The notes under the pieces were generated by a model. That model made no database searches. It had not been told where the DNA came from and saw only the letters and a list, made by a program, of their open reading frames with translations. From Chloroflexi bacterium HGW-Chloroflexi-10 (lineage in GTDB: Bacteria > Chloroflexota > Anaerolineae > Anaerolineales > Anaerolineaceae), in the NCBI GenBank assembly GCA_002840755.1, contig PHBZ01000050.1, positions 1 to 37,975 on the forward strand: a stretch of DNA of 37,975 bases. Direction: 5' to 3'. Position numbers and translations under genes: made by a program. Every line of letters starts with the position of its first letter. Within the stretch, counting starts at the first letter, position 1. This document shows positions 34,646 through 37,975 of the stretch, in pieces.

Positions 34646-34761
34646 GAATTGAGGATAAAGGGTATCCTATTATGTAAATTCCCCTGATTTGTCGGTTTGT
34701 CTATAAAATACAAAAAGAAGAGCAACCGGGTAAATAACTTCATCTGAAAAAGTGAGCCAGT

Positions 34762-36366
34762 GTGGAAGGTTCTGCCAAACTCCTCAGTGTTAATAACGTA
34801 TCCAAATATTATGGTTTAGTTGCCGCACTTGTAGGGGTTACTTTTTCCATGTCTCCCGGAGAAGTATTAGGCGTGGTTGGGCAACGCGGCGCAGGGAAAA
34901 CTTCCCTGTTTGAGCTTTTAAGTGGCAGTAGTACACCAACAGCGGGTGAAATTGAGGTTTGTGGGAAACGGGTTACACTGCATAGCGCTGCGCAGGCACA
35001 ACGATTGGGGATTGAGGCTGCCCAACAGAGTTCGCAATTGGCAGACAACCTGAGTGTATTTCAGAACGTGTTTCTGGGCAGGGAATTGAGTGGTCCCTGG
35101 CAATCCCGGTTGATGCCACGGGAAGGCGAGATGATTAAGGCTGCCCGCGACCTTTTAGATGTCTTTAATATGCCATCCAATTTTGTATTTGAAAAAATTT
35201 CCAATCTTTCCAATGAACAGCGACAAATTGTGATTTTGGCACGCGCCATGATACGACCCTCCAAACTACTTTTATTGGATGACCCGTTGGCGGCTTTAAG
35301 TTTTGAACGCCAGAAACATTTATTAGAATATATCAAGCATCTTTCTGCTCAAAACATATCGGTAATTATTAGCAGCGATGATTTGAAGCATATTTTTACA
35401 GTTACCGACCACATACTGGTTTTATATCAGGGTTCTCAGGTGGCATTCAGCAATACAACTGAATCGACTCCCAGAGAGATTGTTGAGTTGATTGTTGGTT
35501 CCAAGCGCCAGGAGCAGGTTACCCCGGTGATTTGGGCGATTGAAAATTACCATGCAGCGCAAAAACAAGCTGAAGAATTGCGGAATGCTCAACGATCTTT
35601 GCGCCAAAGCTTGCAAGCGCAAGATTCCTTAAACCGGCAATTGATTGAAAAACTTCGTGATCAGGTTGAAGCATTAGATCGTCTTAACCAGGCCTTACAG
35701 GAGGCAAACCGACGTTCCATGACTGAACGTGAAGCAGAGCGTAAGGCCCTGGCACGCGAATTACATGATCAGGTTATTCAGGATCTGTTGAGCTATAACT
35801 ATTTATTAGAAGAGGCCGAGAACGTAGCGGGAGAAGAGGAACAACGTATTGAATTGGCGCGTATCCGTGATGGTATTCGCCAGGTGGTGAGCAGTTTGCG
35901 GCAAATTTGCAGCGACTTGCGCCCACCCACTATAGATAACCATGGTCTTTCTGCAGCTATCCGCTCGTTGGCACACCAATGGTCCGATCAGAACAATATT
36001 GATATCCAGTTGAAGATTGATCCGGAATTAGGACGATTGCCCGAGACCATTGAACTTTCGGTGTTTCGTATCATTCAGGAAGGGTTGAGTAATGTGCGCA
36101 AACATGCAAAAGCTACCCAGGTTAAATTAACTTTACTGAGAACTCCTACAGCCAGCCTGTTAGTAAAAATGATGGATAACGGCAAGGGCATTATCAAGCC
36201 GATTAATTTGGCGAATCTTTCGGATGAAAAGCATTTTGGTTTGGTGGGGGTTAGTGAACGAGTGACGTTATTGGGTGGCACTATGAAAGTGTCTTCCCCG
36301 CGCGACGGTGGTTTGGAATTGGTTATTGAAATCCCCAGCCCTTATCCATCCATTGAATCTTTATAA
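34762..36366 (+). CDS. sugar-importer-type ABC domain fused to a NarL-class histidine kinase
   Basis: A 534-residue soluble fusion. Residues 5-248 are one ABC ATPase domain of the RbsA/MglA type: Walker A GQRGAGKT (40-47), Q-loop about 88-92, signature-like LSNEQ (149-153) and Walker B LLLLDD (169-174). Walker B has Asp174 where the catalytic Glu is expected, and the switch His of the H-loop aligns with Asp206 in SSDDLKHIF. ATP binding looks possible but hydrolysis is probably impaired. A coiled coil (about 262-330) leads to a HisKA_3 domain with phospho-acceptor His335 in ARELHDQ. The HATPase core has N-box RIIQEGLSNVRKHA (437-450), G1 DNGKG (472-476) and G2 GLVG (493-496). There is no membrane segment. 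The start is a GTG with a weak ribosome binding site. The 3' end overlaps the convergent response regulator gene by 6 bases. Confidence 0.9.
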   Translation: MEGSAKLLSVNNVSKYYGLVAALVGVTFSMSPGEVLGVVGQRGAGKTSLFELLSGSSTPTAGEIEVCGKRVTLHSAAQAQRLGIEAAQQSSQLADNLSVFQNVFLGRELSGPWQSRLMPREGEMIKAARDLLDVFNMPSNFVFEKISNLSNEQRQIVILARAMIRPSKLLLLDDPLAALSFERQKHLLEYIKHLSAQNISVIISSDDLKHIFTVTDHILVLYQGSQVAFSNTTESTPREIVELIVGSKRQEQVTPVIWAIENYHAAQKQAEELRNAQRSLRQSLQAQDSLNRQLIEKLRDQVEALDRLNQALQEANRRSMTEREAERKALARELHDQVIQDLLSYNYLLEEAENVAGEEEQRIELARIRDGIRQVVSSLRQICSDLRPPTIDNHGLSAAIRSLAHQWSDQNNIDIQLKIDPELGRLPETIELSVFRIIQEGLSNVRKHAKATQVKLTLLRTPTASLLVKMMDNGKGIIKPINLANLSDEKHFGLVGVSERVTLLGGTMKVSSPRDGGLELVIEIPSPYPSIESL

Positions 36367-37419
36367 GGCGAGTGCGTCTTCCACTACCTGACGGACAGTG
36401 GCCGCATCAATATCCTTTTTATCCAGAAAAGCAATTGCCCCGGCATTCATGCCCAGACGACGGAATTCGCGATCCGGGTAGGCGCTCATCAGAATCATCC
36501 GAGTATTCGGGCAGGCAATCTTGATTCTCCGGATACACTCGATGCCATCTTCTTCCTGTAAAATCACATCTACAAATGCCAATTGTGGTTTTTCAGAGAT
36601 GGCGATTCGTAATGCTTCGTCGCAATCTTCCGCTTCAAACAAGCAATAAGCTGCCGGGCAGGTTTTACCCAGTAGTTTGGCCAATTGCGCACGGTAACGG
36701 GGGTTGTCATCCACCAGCAGGACGGAGAGGGCGTTAGATGGGGTATCGTAGCGGTTGGGGATCTTTTTTGGCGTTGGGGAGCTGAGCTGTTCGGGATGTT
36801 GGGCGGCATAATTACCTGCTTCCAAACGGCTTTCCACTCCTATGGCGCGATATAACGCTGTCAGATGGTTTTCTACCGTTTTTACACTCAGATCCATTAC
36901 CTGGGCAATCTTTTGATTGGTAAATCCCTGGGTGAGCAGATAGAGTAATTCACGCTGGCGGGGTGATAAGATTCTATTTTTTTCCGGGAGGGTAGTTTGA
37001 TGGTGAACCAGTCTGTCTACCAGGGGCGCTGAAATCCAACGGCTGCCTTCCAGTATACGTAATACAGCAAGATGCAGATCGGCGAGGGGTTGGTCTTTAA
37101 TGTGATACCCATTTACACCAGCGGAAAGCAAACCTACGACATACGCTTGATCATCATAAGCACTGACTACCAGAATTTTTAAATCCGGATATTGATCGCG
37201 GATGTTCTGTATGACGGCGATTGGTTCAAATTCCGGCATATTAACATCCACCACCAGGAGATCCAGGTTGGTGGAATGCATATTGATTGCCTCAACCAAT
37301 TCCCGGCCATTGGCAACTTCTCCAACAATCTCAATTTGAGGTAGCTTCGTGAGAGCATCACGCAGACCGGCACGTACCAGGGCATGATCATCGGCAATAA
37401 GAGTTCTTACACTATTCAT
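36361..37419 (-). CDS. response regulator with REC-LuxR HTH-REC order
   Basis: A 352-residue regulator. The first receiver (1-125) has the acidic pair Asp10/Asp11, phospho-acceptor Asp58 in VVDVNMP, Ser86 and Lys108. A LuxR/NarL-type helix-turn-helix follows (151-205; LSPRQRELLYLLTQG and SVKTVENHL). After a linker comes a second complete receiver (231-350) with Asp237/Asp238, Asp284 in FVDVI, Ser312 and Lys334. NarL-type regulators normally stop after the HTH, so the extra C-terminal receiver is unusual. It is the obvious partner of the convergent ABC-domain kinase, which belongs to the class that pairs with NarL-type regulators. The ATG at 37419 has no ribosome binding site, and a TAGAAT ends 10 bases upstream, so the message may be nearly leaderless. 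Confidence 0.9.
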   Translation of the reverse strand: MNSVRTLIADDHALVRAGLRDALTKLPQIEIVGEVANGRELVEAINMHSTNLDLLVVDVNMPEFEPIAVIQNIRDQYPDLKILVVSAYDDQAYVVGLLSAGVNGYHIKDQPLADLHLAVLRILEGSRWISAPLVDRLVHHQTTLPEKNRILSPRQRELLYLLTQGFTNQKIAQVMDLSVKTVENHLTALYRAIGVESRLEAGNYAAQHPEQLSSPTPKKIPNRYDTPSNALSVLLVDDNPRYRAQLAKLLGKTCPAAYCLFEAEDCDEALRIAISEKPQLAFVDVILQEEDGIECIRRIKIACPNTRMILMSAYPDREFRRLGMNAGAIAFLDKKDIDAATVRQVVEDALAL

Positions 37420-37429
37420 GTGACCAACA

Positions 37430-37463
37430 ATTCTAAATTGATTAGGGGATTTCCCCTAATCAA
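37430..37463. promoter_or_regulatory. 12-bp perfect palindrome and promoter before the response regulator gene
   Basis: TTGATTAGGGGA (37438-37449), TT, then TCCCCTAATCAA (37452-37463) form a perfect palindrome. On the minus strand TAGAAT (complement of 37430-37435) lies immediately beyond it and could be the -10 of the regulator gene. The palindrome would then overlap the promoter and serve as an operator, possibly for the regulator itself. Confidence 0.55.
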
Positions 37464-37476
37464 CAGCGGGGATATT

Positions 37477-37500
37477 CCTGATCACAAACAGGGGATCAGG
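37477..37500. repeat. second inverted repeat in the regulator/binding-protein control region
   Basis: CCTGATC (37477-37483) and GATCAGG (37494-37500) are perfect 7-bp arms around a 10-base centre, followed by a GGGG run. It may be a further regulator site between the divergent genes. Confidence 0.4.
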
Positions 37501-37533
37501 GGGGTTGCCCTTTTGTTTTCAATTCCCTAAGAT

Positions 37534-37539
37534 TATAGT
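37534..37539 (+). promoter_or_regulatory. candidate -10 of the sugar-binding lipoprotein gene
   Basis: TATAGT matches the -10 consensus at five of six positions. TTGTTT (37513-37518) is a possible -35 at a short 15-base spacing. The leader to the ATG at 37678 would be about 130 bases and contains an unused GGAGG at 37565-37569. Confidence 0.35.
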
Positions 37540-37677
37540 ATACGCTTCCATCTGTGTAAAGAAAGGAGGAGTCTGTCTCTGTTGCTTTTGATTAAAGAAA
37601 TTTTCCCTTCTCACCAACCTATGCATCAAGAATCTCTAAATACTTAACCCAAAAACACAATATAACTGGAGGAAAGA

Positions 37678-37975
37678 ATGTTCAAGAAGAGCAAGTTGTT
37701 CGTTATTCTGGCCATTTTGATAATGGCTGCAACGATTATGTCTGCCTGCCAACCGCAAGCAGCCACCGAAGCTCCTGTAACAGAAAATAATGAGCCTGTA
37801 GTAGAAAGTAAATTAGCAGTAGGTATCGTCTTGCCGACCAAAGACGAACCACGTTGGATTCAGGATGAAGCCCGATTCAAAGATGCTTTAGTAGCTGCTG
37901 GATATGATGTAGAAATTCTCTTCAGCCAGGGTTCATCTGCCAAAGAAAAAGAGAATGTAGAAGCCCTGCTTACCA
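37678..37975 (+). CDS. sugar-type ABC importer substrate-binding lipoprotein (5' part)
   Basis: The gene runs off the end of the window; 99 codons are visible. A lipoprotein signal peptide ends in MSAC (Cys about residue 24), followed by a low-complexity linker rich in Ala, Glu, Pro and Thr. Then comes the mature start LAVGIVLPTKDEPRWIQDEA, with FKDALVAAGYDVEILFSQG after it. This matches the beginning of periplasmic-binding-protein type I sugar-binding proteins of the ChvE/xylose class. It should deliver a sugar to an ABC importer encoded downstream. GGAGG lies 5 bases before the ATG. It is divergent from the REC-HTH-REC regulator across a palindrome-rich region, so it is a probable target of that system. 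Confidence 0.88.
   Translation, partial: MFKKSKLFVILAILIMAATIMSACQPQAATEAPVTENNEPVVESKLAVGIVLPTKDEPRWIQDEARFKDALVAAGYDVEILFSQGSSAKEKENVEALLT

Noticed and set aside
1..37975. CRISPR arrays, tRNA or rRNA genes, insertion sequences and phage genes
   Set aside because: No regularly spaced direct repeats, cloverleaf-like segments, transposase motifs or terminal inverted repeats with target duplications were seen on either strand.

Overview
This window looks like a chromosomal segment of an uncultured or poorly characterised Chloroflexota bacterium, most likely Anaerolineae. That is an inference from gene content, not from a marker gene. Five exported proteins carry a short hydrophobic [VL][FY]LPL[IV]-like or related motif at the extreme C-terminus or just after the signal peptide. 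I associate this habit with Chloroflexota. Other supporting content is an aldehyde:ferredoxin oxidoreductase with its own ferredoxin-like protein, an HAO-like octaheme cytochrome, a PadR/DUF2812 pair, and a lipoprotein sugar-binding protein beside a two-component system. Many starts have AGGAGG-type ribosome binding sites, and GTG and TTG starts are used. I saw no tRNA, rRNA, CRISPR array, transposase or phage gene.

Layout. 1-2260 (minus): an electron-transfer operon with a membrane-anchored octaheme cytochrome, an eight-helix membrane protein and the first codons of a third gene. 2575-2967 (plus): a small tail-anchored protein. 2964-7985 (minus): a signalling and modification block with TPR-GGDEF, V4R-domain and HAMP/GAF-GGDEF proteins, a SpoU-type RNA methyltransferase and a GNAT acetyltransferase. 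8119-11004 (minus): a ferredoxin-like protein and a tungsten-type AOR. 11232-14969: housekeeping and unknown genes (RlmI-like methyltransferase, metallophosphoesterase, lipoprotein, two GNATs). 15211-17322: a secreted Asp-box repeat protein. 17350-20010: a TRIC-family channel, a RarD permease and a PadR-DUF2812 operon with a palindrome-rich promoter. 20049-26130: a Cys/His-rich secreted protein, an MsbA-like ABC exporter, a zinc-ribbon protein and a secreted beta-helix protein. 26297-26994: a probable cold-responsive RRM-protein/CspA operon closed by a strong terminator. 27420-31527: two paralogous LamG plus cadherin-like-repeat surface proteins. 31720-34618: a membrane protein, a DUF4037 nucleotidyltransferase-like protein and a GNAT-fold protein. 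34762-37975: an ABC-domain/histidine-kinase fusion, a convergent REC-HTH-REC response regulator, and the start of a sugar-binding lipoprotein gene that runs off the window.

The most unusual system is the last one. A histidine kinase carries, in place of a normal sensor, a single sugar-importer-type ABC ATPase domain. Its catalytic Glu and switch His are both replaced by Asp, while Walker A and the kinase core are intact. Its likely partner regulator has two receiver domains flanking the DNA-binding domain. The regulator is divergent from a sugar-type binding lipoprotein across a control region with a perfect 12-bp palindrome. I infer a sensor that reads nucleotide state or docks on an ABC importer. 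Secondary points of interest are the LPL motif shared by the exported proteins, the V4R/double diguanylate cyclase cluster, and the octaheme cytochrome with a histidine-bearing membrane partner.
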